Source: Dugong dugon
Taxonomy: Eukaryota > Chordata > Mammalia > Sirenia > Dugongidae
DNA: 64,000 bases
Direction of reading: 5' to 3'
Assembly (NCBI GenBank): GCA_030035585.1
Contig: CM057464.1
Span: forward strand, 27,917,465 to 27,981,464
The notes below the pieces were generated by a model. It was not told the origin of the DNA, did not search any database, and saw nothing but the letters and a program-made list of their open reading frames with translations. Shown here in pieces: positions 1 to 12,179 of the stretch; within the stretch, counting starts at the first letter, position 1, and each line of letters starts with the position of its first letter. The translations under genes and the position numbers were made by a program.

Positions 1-1423
1 ATCAGGGCCAGGGCTTTTTTTTTGTGGGGAGTTTTTTTTTTTTATTATTACCTCCTCAATCTCTTCTTTTGTAATGGGTTTATTTAGTTGTTCTACCTCA
101 GTTTGTGTTAGTTTAGGTAGGTAGTGTGTTTCTGGAAATTTGTCTATTTCCTCTAGGTTTTCTAATTTGTCAGAGTACAATTTTTCATAGTATTCTGTTA
201 TGATCCTTTTAATTTCAGTTGAGTCTGTTGTGTTATTGTCCATCTCATTTCTTCTTTGGGTTATTTCCTTTCTCTCCTGTTTTTCTTTTGTCAGTTTGGC
301 CAATGGTTTATCGATTTTGTTGATCTTTTCAAAGAACCAACTTTTGGTATTGTTGACTCTTTCAGTTGTTTTTCTATTCTCTATTTCATTTATTTCTACT
401 CTAATTTTTATTATTTTCCCTCTTCTGGTGCCTGAGGGCTTCTTTTGCTGCTCTCTATTTGTTCAAGTTGTAGAGTTAATGTTTTGATTTTGCGCCTTCT
501 TTTTGGATGTGTGCATTTATCACTATAAATTGACCTCTGAGCACTGCTTTTGCTGTGTCTCAAAGGTTCTAGTAGGATATGTTTTCATTCTCATTTGATT
601 CTGTGAATTTCTTTATTCCATCCTTAATTTCTTGTCTAACCCAATAGTTTTTGAGGAAGGTGTTGTTCTGTTTCCATGTGTTTGATTTTTTTTCCTTGCT
701 TTTTCTGTTATTGATATCCACTTTTATGGCTTTATGGTCAGAAAAGATGCTTTGCAATATTTTGATGCTTTGGATTCTGTTAAGACTTGCTTTATGGCCT
801 CATATGTGGTCTATTCTGGAGAATGTTCCTTGTGCGTTGGAAAAGAAAGTATACTCGTCTGCTTTTGAGTGGAGTGTTCTGTATATGTCTGTGAGGTCAA
901 GTTGGTTGATTGTGGCATTTAAATCTTCCATGTCTTTATTGAGCTACTTTCTGGATATTCTGTCCTTCATCGAAAGTGGTGTGTTAAAGACTCCTAGTAT
1001 TCTCATGGAGCTGTCTGTCTCTCTTGTCAATGCTGTTAGAGTTTGTTTTATGTATTTTGGAGCCCTGTCATTGGGTGCATAAATATTTATTATGGTTATG
1101 TCCTCCTGGTGTATTGACCCTTTAATTATTATATAGTGTCCTTCCTTATCCTTTATGGTGGCTTTTGCCTTAAAGTCTATTTTGTCAGAGATTAATATTG
1201 CCACTCCTGTTCTTTTTTGGTTGTTGTTTGCTTGGTATATATTTTTTCCATCCTTTAAGTTTTAGTTTGTTTGTGTCTTTGAGTCTAAGGTGTATCTCTT
1301 GTAGGCAGCATATAGATGGATTGTATTTTTTTATCCATTCTGCCACTCTCTGTCTCTTTATTGGTACATTTAGTCTATTTACATTCAGTGTAATTATTGA
1401 TAGAGATGAGTTTACTGCTGTCA

Positions 1424-1424
<1 letters not shown>
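1..1424 (-). pseudogene. L1 ORF2 N-terminal part (endonuclease and start of RT region), broken
   Basis: The start ATG is at 1424-1422 and is followed by SLSIITLNVNRLNVPIKR, the usual beginning of the L1 apurinic-like endonuclease. CCLQEIHL keeps the catalytic Glu and NIYAPN is present. The GDFN motif reads GVFN, so the catalytic Asp is lost. SDH near 735 keeps the final His. A frameshift near 1200 splits the domain (frames 1185-1517 and 944-1204), and another separates the SDH block (569-757). The sequence runs off the window in the linker before the reverse transcriptase domain. It is non-functional. Confidence 0.9.

Positions 1425-1472
<48 letters not shown>
1424..1472. repeat. (TG)n microsatellite at the L1 ORF1-ORF2 junction
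   Basis: About 22 uninterrupted GT units sit directly upstream of the ORF2 start, on the L1 sense strand as (CA)n. The run expanded inside the inter-ORF spacer. Confidence 0.95.
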
Positions 1473-1806
1473 TGTTGACAGTTTCTTTGTTCTGCTTAAT
1501 TTTCTGTGCTGAGTCATATTTCAGTATGTATTTTCTTTTCATCTTTTTCATTATTGTTGATTTTGTTTGCTGAGTCTTTATGTTTTTCTTCTTTTCTATT
1601 TTGATGGGTAGATTTGTTTCCTTTATGGTTACCTTAAAATTTACTTTTATTTTTCTAAGTTTAAACCAATCTTTTATTTCTTGATAATCCTTTAACTTCC
1701 TCTCCGTATGGAAATTCTATGACTACACTACATTTAGTCCCTCTTTTTTGTTTTAATGTTGTCACCATTTACATATTGACATCTCTGTTTCCCTATTTTC
1801 AGTCTT

Positions 1807-2856
1807 TTAGCTTTGACTTATTTTTGCAACTTCTCTATCTGGGTTGATGTCTGGTTTTTCTATCCTGTGTTCTGATCTTGGGTTGTTGTTTGATATTGTT
1901 GGTTCTCTAACCAGAGGACTCTCTTTAATATTTCTTATAATTTTGGTTTGGTTTTTTACAAATTCCTTAAACTTCTGTTTTTCTGGAAATGCCCTAATTT
2001 CACCATCATATTTAAGAAACACTTTTGCTGGATGTATAATTCTTGCCTAGCAATTTTTTTTCTTCAAGGCTTTATATAAGTCATCCCATTGCCTTCTTGC
2101 CTGCATAGTTTCTGCTGAGTAGTCAGAGCTTAGTCTTACTGATTTTCGTTGTAGGTGACTTTTCATTTATCCCTAGCAGCTCTTAAAATTCTCTTTTTAT
2201 CTTTGGTTTTGGCAAGTTTGATTATAATACATCTTGTTGACTTTCTTTTGGGATTTACCCTGTGTAGGCTACATTGAGCTTCTTGGATTGATATCTTTTT
2301 GTCTTTCATAATATCAGGGAAGTTTTCTGCCAACAAATCTTCAACAATTCTCTCTGTATTTTCTATTATTTTGCCTTCTGATACTCCAATCACTCGCAGG
2401 TTTTTCCTCTTGATAGTGTTCCACATAATTCTTAGAGTTTCATTTTTTTTTAATTCTTTTTTCTGATTTTTCCTCAATAAATTGGTGTCAAGGGATTTAT
2501 CTCAAATCTCAGTAATTCTGATGTTCATTGCCTCAATTCTGCTCCTAGGACCTTCTATTGAGTTGTCTCATTCTGAAATTTTATTATTAATTTTTTGAAT
2601 TTCTAGTTGTTATCTCTCTGTGGTTCCTAGCAGCCTGTTAAATTTGTCATTCTTGTCTTGTATTGTTTTCCTGAATTCCTCTATTGCTTTGTCGTTGTAT
2701 TCCTTGGCTTGGTCTGAGTTTTGCCCTGATCTCTTTCCTGATCTCTTAAAGAGCTCTGTATATTAATCTTTTGAATTCTAACTCTGGTAATTCCAAGAAC
2801 TTCTCTTCCTCCAGAAGGTTTCCTGGCTCTTTGTTTTGGTTGCTTGCTGTAGCCAT
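1807..2856 (-). pseudogene. L1 ORF1 (RNA-binding protein), broken
   Basis: L1 ORF1 encodes the trimeric RNA-binding chaperone of the retrotransposition particle. The reading begins at an ATG at 2856-2854 with residues MATASNQNKEPG, but an in-frame stop appears after about 38 codons near LIYRAL. The best-preserved block is 2163-2477, with NLRVIGVSEG and the run ENTERIVEDLLAENFP, typical of the RRM region. The C-terminal part continues in another frame at 1807-2022 (EFVKNQTKIIRNIKES). The span of about 1050 bp matches a full-size L1 ORF1 of roughly 340-350 residues. It is a decayed copy, not a host gene. Confidence 0.88.
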
Positions 2857-3570
2857 CTTGTCCTTCTTCTTTATGTGATTTGATTTGATATTGACTGTTG
2901 TCTCCGAGCCATCAATAAGTTATTATATTTATTTATTGTATGTTTGTTCACTGTGTCCTATGTTTTTGTTTTGTTTTGTTTTGATATGCCCAAGTAGGCT
3001 GGGCGTGTGAGCTACTTTGGTTATTGGCATCTTTGAAGCCTTTACATCCTGTCACCAGGTGCTTAGAGCAGTTACTACATGTGTGAGTCCAAGAGTCTGT
3101 TCACTTTTCGTGTGTAGGTTCAGCTCGGGTATCCAGGTCATTGGTCACCAAGTGTGTGGTACAGATTCTCACCTAAAGTCTTAGACAGGTAGGGCTGTGT
3201 AGGGGTGATTGGAGCAGACATAGGTATCTGGCTGCAGTAGGGTGCTATGTGCTGAGGAAGGTAGGGGGCTGACAGCTGTCCCTGAGTGCTTTGGTGGAGA
3301 GAGTGTCCTTGTCCCCTAGAGCGTGTATGGGGTGGGTTTTGTAGCACGTACTTGAGCAACCAATGCTGTTGGCTGTAGGAACTGGGAGGTAGCACTTATT
3401 CTCAGACCCCTGTCTGTGGATGGCTAGATGCCCCTGATGTGGGTGGGTGATGACACAGCTTAATGGGCAGGACAGTGTCAAATTTCACTAATCTGCAACT
3501 CCCCCTTGGCTGCTGCAGTTGAAAATAGGCTCCAGGTGTATGCCTTGTTGTTCTATGGTAATGAGGGCCT

Positions 3571-3990
3571 GGGGTGTTGAATTGGCCTACACAGATCTAG
3601 TCAGGGGTGAAGGGCACTAGAAGTCTGTGGACCCCTTATGCCAGTGCCTAGGCAAAGGGGCAGTTCCTGTCCTGCATTCCCAGTTTAGGGGGGGTGGCAA
3701 TATTTTAAAGCTGTGAGACTGGTTTGGGCTTGCATAGTCCTGAGTTCCCGGCTTAGGGGGCTTGGCATTAATGGGTGCTTGTGGTGTTGAATCAGCCCAC
3801 ACAGGTCTAGGCAGGGATGAAGGGCGCTAGAAGTCCGTGGACCCCTTATGCCAGTGGCTAGGCAAAGGGGCAGTGCCTGCCCTGAGTTCCTGGCTTAGAG
3901 GCATGGCAATTTTTTTAAGCTGTGAGACTGGTTTGGGAATAAATATCCCTGAGTTCTGGCTTAGGAGGAGTGGCAGTTGTTGAATACTGC
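3571..3990 (-). repeat. Tandem ~210-bp units in the L1 5' UTR
   Basis: Two head-to-tail copies begin at 3571 and 3781. Shared landmarks such as GTGGACCCCTTATGCCAGTG and CTGTGAGACTGGTTTGGG recur 209-210 bp apart. They lie within the promoter-containing L1 5' UTR. Repeated 5' UTR monomers are known in some L1 lineages, for example mouse. Here the second copy is diverged and the boundary on the far side is unclear. Confidence 0.75.
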
Positions 3991-4476
3991 TGGGCACATG
4001 TCGAGTGGATCAGGGTGGGGGATGGGTAGGGGGAAAGAGGCACTTCTCTGCTATGAAAGCCTCACAGGAGGAGAGGTTATTTTAACCCCATGCGGTAGGT
4101 TAGACACTTGCACTTAATTTTCACAGGCCCAGCGCAGCTTCCCCCCAGCTCCAGAGGTTTATGCAGACTCTCTGCTGCCCAGCCTCTTCCGATGTGGAGA
4201 AACACATCCTAAGCTACTTCTCACCTCAGCCTGCATGCACCAGCTGACCCAGCCAGCACGGTGGTGGTGGTGGCAAACTCATGACTAGCACTTCTTCGCT
4301 GCTTCTGAACTGTCTCTCCTTCCCCCTGCTGCTCAGTCCGACTCCTCAACTTTGTCTTTGATGATCAGGGCTCCTAGATTGTTGAATATAATTGATTCAC
4401 TTGTTTTTTCAGATCTTTGTTGTAAGAAGGACAACAGGAAGCATCTGACTATTCTGCCATCTTGGCCCCAGCCCAC

Positions 4477-6180
4477 AAAACATTCTTTATTGTTATAAAC
4501 ATGTTGCTTTGGAATTCCTTGTCAAGCAGCTTCCCAAGGGATCCTTTTATGGAAGTCTTATCTTTGTCAATAAATTTGAAGACCCCAGACCCATTAGTTG
4601 GCTGACAACACCATGTAAAGAAAGCCATTCCATTGCAAAACTCATCAATTATTTGATTAATTTACATGAAACAATGTATATTTGTCGTTCTCTTGCCAGG
4701 GTCTGGGGCTTGCAGTACCAAGAAGATAATCTAAATCTTCCAAGCTTAAAAACCATTATCAGGCCCTTTGTAAGTATTGTTCTTCCACCTCATAATGAGA
4801 GGTGGGATAAAGTTCACTATAGGACAAAGATGTGCTCCCAACTATCCTGACAACAGGTGACCTAGTGAATGCCCACTAGCTGTCTCAGGTGTCATTCCAT
4901 CAAGTTGACATTGACATTGACATCAACCTTCTAAAATCTCTGATGTTTAATTAGAAAACTGCTAGGACTCAATTACTCATTCACTTAGAAAATGTCTGTG
5001 GAACGCTATTCCCCTCAGGCCTTCGGCAAAGCCCTGAAACAAAGATGCAAAGGTCTTGCTTAACCCTTGCCTTCTAGGAACTTGCAGTCTAGCAGGGAAG
5101 ACTGGCTTGAAAGCTGATCAATAAGACCTAGATCCTGTAGCTTCAAATGTAATGCCTAGTCTGCGATATGGCATAGTTCAGCATAGAAAATAAGATTTGA
5201 AAAATCACTCCCAATGCAGCAAACCCTACTCACCTCTCCCCATCTGACTTCCTGTTAGATACCTGCTCTTTGGGGCATTTTCTAGATAAATATACAGTGA
5301 AACCTGTGAAAGCTGGAACTTGACGGGACTGCCTAATTTCTTTGGGTCTTGCAAGTTTTCCATCTTTGACAGGGTGCAGTCTTACCACTTTTCTATCTCT
5401 CATGGCAAAATCATTTTAATTCTCCTAGAATTCAGATTTCTTGGTTCATAGAATTGGGGTGAACCACCCAGGCCATCCATCCTTAAGTGTCCTTTTGAAC
5501 CTTGAAGGAACTGGTTCCCTGCAATCACCCTCAGGTCAAACAGTAGCTTAGTAAGCAGCTTAGCAAAGACTGTTTTGCCTTAGGCATTGGGATCTTTTGG
5601 AAAATTATCTGTGTGCAGCCAGCTTCGAGCAGCAGGACTCCAGAGTCTAACTAGAGGCTGTTTTAGTATGTATGGATTGTCTTTGGCTACTGTTTCTGTA
5701 ACCTGCCCTGTGCTTTGATGTTATCTTCTAAGAAATTAACATAATGAGCTATATAACCTGCTTTCAGTATCCCCTCTTCTGAGCACCTTGCTGATATGTT
5801 CAGGTGACACTACCTGATTAGAATCCTATCTACTCACAATAAATATATTCTGTTACACTAATTTTTGGTGTTTTTCTAAGCAATTTAGGCTTTTGACACT
5901 CATTTTAGTGGAAAATATTTTCATTTTCCTTCTCTGATAGGTTTCCGCCTTACACAGGTTTTGTCTTTTGCAGGTTTTACTTTATTTTGTTCTCAGGTAA
6001 GCGGAGCAGTTCAATCACCTCTATCAGAACCTTGCTAGCATGAGTTTCCACAATCTTGACTCTCTGGCTCTTTGAAAGCATTTTGGCTTGCTCCAGCACT
6101 CGGCCACGTCACTCATGCTCTAGTGCCTGTTAACCTAGTTTCTTTGTCCTTAGTCTCCCCGTCAATAACATGAGGACTAA
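4477..6180. other. Unique sequence, no gene seen
   Basis: No repeat family is recognised. A 113-codon plus frame at 4509-4850 starts MEFLVKQLPKG. It has no domain I know, no splice or promoter context and ordinary AT-rich composition, so I treat it as chance. Confidence 0.5.
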
Positions 6181-6182
6181 AA

Positions 6183-6363
6183 CAAAAAAAAAAAAAACAA
6201 AAAGAAGAAAAACCTGTTGCCATCGAGTCAATTCCAACTCATAGCATCCCTATAGGACAGAGTGGAACTGCCCCATAGGGTTCCAAGGAGTGGCCGGTGG
6301 ATTCGAACTACCGACCTTTTGGTTAACAGCCAGAGCTCTTAACCACTGAGCCATCGGGGCTCC
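6183..6363 (-). mobile_element. AfroSINE, reverse, with A-rich tail
   Basis: The tail (6183-6211) is A-rich. The body runs to the inverted head GGGGCTCC at 6363 and is complete from tail to tRNA-like head. It is the short subtype without the internal AGATGTGGCAGTCTGC-type segment. Confidence 0.92.
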
Positions 6364-6797
6364 AAAATGAGGACAGTGACACCAAACTCCCTCTCTTACC
6401 TCATAAGGCACTCAGAAGAGCAAGCGACACAAAACTCTCTCAGAGGAGTGGGCAACACACATTCCTCAGTCACTTAGGAGAAATGAGCCTTTATTGGTCT
6501 TAATATTATCAATATACAGTTAACTGTGAGATCCTAAGGGAGTGCAAGAGCTAATAATGCAGGGTCCAAATTTTCCTGAGGGTGACAAGAGGATTGTTAG
6601 AGAATAGGGAAGGAGGAAGAGAAGAGAAAGAATCTTGCTTTTAAGACAGGCATTACCAACCTCGCCTCCTCACAGGGTTATCTGGTCCAAAGACGGATTT
6701 AACAAAATAATTATTATTACATAATATCTCTAATCAATAAGAACATGTTACTTCTATATAACACTCTTATTAGATACCTTCCAGTGAAAGAAACTCT

Positions 6798-7000
6798 GTT
6801 GTTGTTAGGTGCCATGGAGTCCGTTCCAACTCATAGTGACCCCATGTGACAGAGTAGAACTGCCCCATAGAGTTTTCTAGGCTGTAATCTTTATGGGAGA
6901 AAATTGCCAGGTCCTCCTCCCACGGAGCCGCTGGGTAGGTTCAAACCACCAACCTTCGGTTAGCAGCAGAGCACTTAACCGTTGTGCCACCAGGGCTCCT
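6798..7000 (-). mobile_element. AfroSINE-related, reverse, longer subtype
   Basis: Starts with the TTGTTGTTAG tail, contains GGCTGTAATCTTTATGG (the internal segment missing from the short subtype) and ends with CCACCAGGGCTCCT. Confidence 0.92.
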
Positions 7001-7476
7001 TGTAAGAAACGCTACTAGGTGTTATTCCAGGAACATTTTGCATTCTGCTAAGCACTCCGTTTCATACTAGCACCAGGGAAATTTATACCATTCTATAAAT
7101 AAGAATAACCGAACCACATAAGTGCAACAGGCAGCTGGCGGCGTTTGCAAAGTCTTTTACATTAAGTCATTTCTAGGATGTACAGATAGAACTGCCTCCT
7201 CCCCTCCCCGTTCCTTTTACCTCACCCACATGCAATACTTGACACCTCCCCTTTGGTTTTATTTTGTTAAAAAAGTGGATGAAATTTTATAAGAAAATAA
7301 CTCACCTGGTATTCTAACATTTTTCCAGCGTCTACCTCTTTCAGAGCGGCGGGGGGTACATGCCAGGGACTTTCCCTGAAGGAGTCCTGCCCTCCTAAAC
7401 TCTTGCTAACAAGCTTCTGATCTGTAGGAGACCTCTTCCTTGCCTTAGGGTGATTAAGTGAGCCCCAGGCCATCAT

Positions 7477-7653
7477 CAGAGCCCTGGTGGTGCAGTGGTT
7501 AAGAGCTATGGCAAGCTATAGCTGCTAACCAAAAGGTTGGCTGTTTGAATCCACCACGCACTCTGTGGAAACCCTCTGGGGCAGGTCTCCTCTGTCCTAG
7601 AGGGTCGCTATGAGTTGGAATCGACTCCTCAGCAAAGGGTTTGGTTTTTGGGG
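7477..7653 (+). mobile_element. AfroSINE with 9-bp TSD
   Basis: The head GAGCCCTGGTGGTGCAGTGG and the full short-subtype body are present, including a small insertion after AAGAGCTATGG. GGCCATCAT occurs at 7468-7476 and 7654-7662, so both insertion boundaries are visible. Confidence 0.94.
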
Positions 7654-7693
7654 GGCCATCATTACAATACTGGTTTCCATGGTATTAGAAGAT

Positions 7694-7888
7694 AGGAGGA
7701 GTGCAAATGGTTAATGGTCTCTGCTGCTAACCAAAAGGTTGGTGTTTTGAGTTCACCCCGAGGCACCTCAGAAGAAAGTCCTGGTGATCTACTTACAAAA
7801 AATCAGCCATTGAAAACCCTATGGAGTGTAGCTCTACTCTGACACACATGGGGTCACCATGAGTCAGAGACTGCACAGCAACTGGTTA
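7694..7888 (+). mobile_element. AfroSINE, second subtype (GTCCCTGGGTG-like)
   Basis: Has ACTTACAAAAAATCAGCCATTG and TCTGACACACATGGGGTC, the diagnostic body of the second subtype. The head is degraded. Confidence 0.88.
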
Positions 7889-8898
7889 GAAAATGGGAAG
7901 TTGATATTTATATTGCTTTTGACTTCTGCAAGTCTGCAAAAGAAGAAGCATACCATTTGCCTTTATTTACCCCTACCCCACTCCGTCCAAATTTGCTTGC
8001 TCAGTCCCTGACAGAATTGAGAATCCCCAAGAATCTTCACCCGACCTAACCATTTCATACAAGGTGACATACAGCATATCCTCAGAAGCTATGAGATTCT
8101 GCACACGTAGAGACCGAGAGAGGAATCTCACACCTCCCCCACTCCCCAGTGCTAAACTTGCAAGGATTTGGGCTTGTCACTCTGGCTGAATGCAAAAGGT
8201 CTTCAAAATCTGGAGTAGAAATGACTTTTAAAACCTTCAACCTCAAGTTTTATGAAGTTTCAGTTTTGTTTACTGATTCTTGTTTTTTTGGAGGGGCGGC
8301 TGTTTTCTGCTCACCTCCCATTTTCAGCTATAATGCTCTTTTCTTCTTGCTTTCCAAATCCTGCTCTGGCCCCTACCTACCACATTCTCTGGTCTACGCC
8401 CTTGTTTATAACCCTTGGTTCACTGCATTCAGGTCTGTTTGTGGTCTCCGAGAGGATGGGTGGCACTTTTCTATCTGTTATCACATCAGATATGGTTCTA
8501 GGAAAATGAAAAAAAGGTCTTGTTTTTGAAAAGGTAAGTAGGAGGGGCTGACATGTATGTACAGAGATGAAATGAACCATAGATTGTTTTTCACACCCCT
8601 CAGCTGAAGAGAAATTAGAGAGCAGGGACCATGAAGAAAAAGGGGAGGAAAGGGGAGCCAGTCCTGGCACCTCAAAATTAAAATCCAGAGGTAATAACAA
8701 ACATTCTCAAAAGGCAACCTGAGTTCAGATATAAAAAGGAAATGTGCAGAATGACTGATAACTACAAATTCCCACATGCAATAATCTGAGAGGGACAGAG
8801 AGAGAGTCCCCAGAGAGGAAGCTGAGCTCATCTTATCACTGCTGAGAGATTATCAACACCGTCAAGTATTGCATTTGGAATCAAAGTCAACCAACCAA
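7889..8898. other. Unique sequence, no gene seen
   Basis: No repeat is recognised. Overlapping open frames on both strands at 8149-8831 have no recognisable domain and no exon borders. Confidence 0.5.
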
Positions 8899-9105
8899 CC
8901 AACCAGTTGCTGTGGAGTCGACACTGATGTATGGCAACTCCATGTGTGTCAAATTAGAACTGTGCTCCACAGGGTTTCCAATGGCTGATTTTTCAGATGT
9001 AGATTGCCAGGCCTTTCATCCAAGGCACCTCTGGGTGGACCCAAACTGCCAGCCTTTTGAGTTAGCAGCTGGGTTTGTTAACCATTTTCACCACCCAGGG
9101 ACACC
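8899..9105 (-). mobile_element. AfroSINE, second subtype, reverse
   Basis: Runs from CCAGTTGCTGTGGAGTCGAC to CACCACCCAGGGACACC. It is preceded by a short (CCAA)n tail at 8888-8903, an evolved poly-A. Confidence 0.92.
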
Positions 9106-10609
9106 TCCTTTATTATTGGTTTTCTTTTTCTTTCTCTCCCTCCACCCCCGCTTCTTCCCTCCTTCCTTCCTTCTTTTGTTGTTTTTCAGACTAGCTTTTT
9201 CTTTTAGTTGTAAGGAAGAAAGGAGAGAGTAGCTCCCTTTCTTGCTAAAGTTCAAGGCTGTTCACTGAACTGTAAGGAGCCAGAGTCCTTTCTACTTGGA
9301 GGAAAGCTGGGTCATCATCTTTCTTCACCAATGTGGTGTTTTTGCTTTGGCCGTATTGTTTTCAGGAAAGGAAGGAGCTTTTGCTGCTCCAGATCTTTAG
9401 AGGTAGAAGCTGAAAACTCACTGTCAAGCTAATGATTGGTTGGGAATATTAGAAGCCAGAGTCACGGAAGTGTGGGACCTGATCTCCTCCCTGGGCAGGA
9501 GTGGGCCATCATTCCAGACCTTGGGCATCTTGTCTCTCCTTTAACGCTGGGGTTTTGTTTTCATCATTCCAGTCTTTGTTGTGATTTATATTTCAAAACA
9601 AAACCTTAAAGGAGGAAAAAGCCTTCAGGGTCGAGCATGCCGGAGTACAAAGGAGAAACTGTGATTTCTTAGTCTATAATTTTCCATTTCCTTTATCCAA
9701 ATTGCTTCAAATGCATCTAAGTCTTTCTGGGTGCATGACAAAGCGGGTTTGGAGTGACCTAAGGTGAGCCAGGCACCCCGGAATAAGAGTGTGTTTAAGT
9801 GTGTTTAGGCCTTATCCAAGCCCTCCTCTGCTCTTCAGCATTCACACAACACCCAGAGCCAAATTTCCTGAAATTTCAAATCCAGGAGTGTCTCTGGATA
9901 TCCTCCCACAGAACCTTTAAAAAAATGATTTAAAAAAAAAGACGAAATCTGGAAATATTTTTCTTTCAAGAGAAATATTCTGTCCTTTCATCGCGCTTTC
10001 CTTCTTTCTCTCTTCTTCTTCCTTTTCCAACTATAATCTCCGAGAGTTCTCTTTCCCCAAATTATTTTTCTGTCTTCTGGACAGTCGCAAGCCACCGAGA
10101 CATATACACTGAATAGAAGCCATGCTGCAAAGCATTTTTAAAAACATTTGGCCAAAATCAGAACACAACAAGTCTCAAATTCCAAATCCTTGCTTTCATT
10201 GCTATCTCTGAGGAAATGAAATTCTGAGGCCAAGAAGTAACAAGTCAGGAGATAAATGGTTCACAATCCACAAAGCTAGTGTTAAAAGGGATGGAGCTAG
10301 TAGGACTACCTTCTGCAATTCCCAGACCCCACTGTAGTTCCCTTAGCTCTTCCAGGCCCCCTTGACCACATTTCCCAGGCCTACAGGGCCTGCTGCAGTC
10401 CAATTCCACCCAACCTGGGATCTGCACCAGTGGTCTTTAACTGTCTAACTTTTGAATCCCAAAGTAAATTTTTGAAAAACTGTGTACACTTTTGTATATC
10501 TAGATTTTTTTCATCAGAGGTTTTAAAGTTACAAAGGATTTAATTTATGGAGTGATATCAAGTATAACACACACACACAATCACCATTATCTATGTCAAA
10601 AATACATGA
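9106..10609. other. Unique sequence with a C/T-rich tract
   Basis: A pyrimidine-rich stretch lies at 9115-9185, and a short A-rich patch near 9920-9940. The segment 10428-10490 vaguely resembles the end of a hAT element but is too decayed to call. No coding evidence. Confidence 0.45.
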
Positions 10610-12179
10610 ACACTTTACCCTGATACCAAATTTTGATAAAGACACCACAAGAAGAGAAAACTACATGCCAAAATCCGTTATGAATATAGGTGCAAAAATC
10701 CTCATCAAAATACTAGCAAATCAAATCTAACAGCATATTGAAAGAATTATACACCATGACCAAGTAGGATTTATCCCAGGAATGCAAAGATGGTGCAACA
10801 TAAGAAAATCAACCCATGTAATACACCACATTAAAAGAACATAGGAAACAAACCACATGATCATCTCAATTGATGCAGTAAAGGCATTTGACAAAATCTA
10901 ACACACTTTCATGATAAATACACTCAACAAACTAGAAATAGAAAGGAAATTCCTCTACACAATAAAGGGTATTTATGGAAAACCCACAGCTAACACGCAA
11001 GAAGGAAAGACTGAGAGCTTTCACCTTAAAATTAGTGTCAAGACAAGGATGCCTGCTGTCACCACTGCTATTCAACATTTTACTGGATGTTCTTTCTAGC
11101 CAGATCAGTAAGGCAAACAAACAAATAAATAAATAAAAAACATCCAAATTGGAAAGAAAGAAATAAAAATATCTCTATTTGCAGACGACATGATTCTGTA
11201 CATAGAAAACCACAAAGAATCCACAAGAAAGAGCTAATAAATGAATTCAGCAAAGTGGCAGGATATAAGTTCAACACACAAAAATCAGTCAGGTTTCTAT
11301 ACATCAATAATAAGCATTCTGAAATGGAAATTAAGGAAATAATTTCATTTATAATAACATCTAAAAGAAATACCTAGACATAAATTTAAAGTAAAAGACT
11401 TGTACACTGAAAATTATAAAATATTGCTGAAATTTTAAAGGACCTAAATATATTGAAAGACATCTCATGTTCATGGATTGAAAGACTTAATATTGTTAAG
11501 ATGTCAATACGCCCTAAGGCAACCTATGAATTCAGCAGAATCCCTATCAAACTTCTAATAGACCTTTTTTCCCCCAGAAATAGGAAAGCCAATCCTCAAA
11601 TTCATGTTGAATTACAATGGGGCCCTGTCTTAGGCTGGGTTCTCTAGAGAAGCAAAACCAGTAAAGCATATAAATAGCCAAAACAATCTTAAAAAAGAAG
11701 AAAAAAGTAGGAGGATTCACACTAAGCATACTATAAAGCCACGATAATCAAAACAGTGTGTTACTGGTATAAGGATAGACATATACACCAGTGGAATAGC
11801 ATAAAGAATACAGAAGTAAAACTATAGCTCTATGGACAATTGAATTTTAACATAGATGTCAATTCCATTCAATGGGGAATGTGTACCCAGCATTCAATGC
11901 TGGGACAACTAGATTGCTACATGCAAAAGAATGAAGTTGGACCCATACTTCACATCACATATGAAAATTAACTCTAAATGGATCAGTGACCTGAATATAA
12001 TAACTAAAACCATAAAACTCTTTGAAGAAAACATAAAGGTAAAACTTCAGGACCTAGGTTTTTACAATAGATTCTTAGATGACACCAAAAACCCAAGCAA
12101 CAGAGAAAAAAAATAGATAAATTGGACTTCTTCAAAATTAAAAACTTTTTTGCATCAAAGGACTTTATCAACAAGGTGA

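Larger units (their letters stand above)
1..4476 (-). mobile_element. L1 LINE, 5' half, cut by window edge
   Basis: Reverse-strand L1 reading from its 5' end near 4476 (start resembling GGGGCCAAGATGGCAGAAT) through the 5' UTR (about 2857-4476), ORF1 (about 1807-2856) and the first 1.4 kb of ORF2 (1-1424). The 3' part lies outside the window. Having the 5' terminus makes it full-length on this side, which is unusual because most copies are 5'-truncated. ORF1 and ORF2 both carry frameshifts and stops, so it cannot transpose by itself. The subfamily is not assigned. Confidence 0.93.

Noticed and set aside
4509..4850. 113-codon plus-strand ORF next to the L1 5' end
   Set aside because: Not recognised, AT-rich, no exon borders and no conserved motif visible.
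7477..7560. tRNA-like A and B box sequence at SINE heads
   Set aside because: These are the Pol III promoter remnants of AfroSINEs; no foldable tRNA gene with an anticodon arm and acceptor stem was found.
8149..8831. Overlapping ORFs on both strands (126, 107 and 116 codons)
   Set aside because: Mutually overlapping, no domains, no splice structure.
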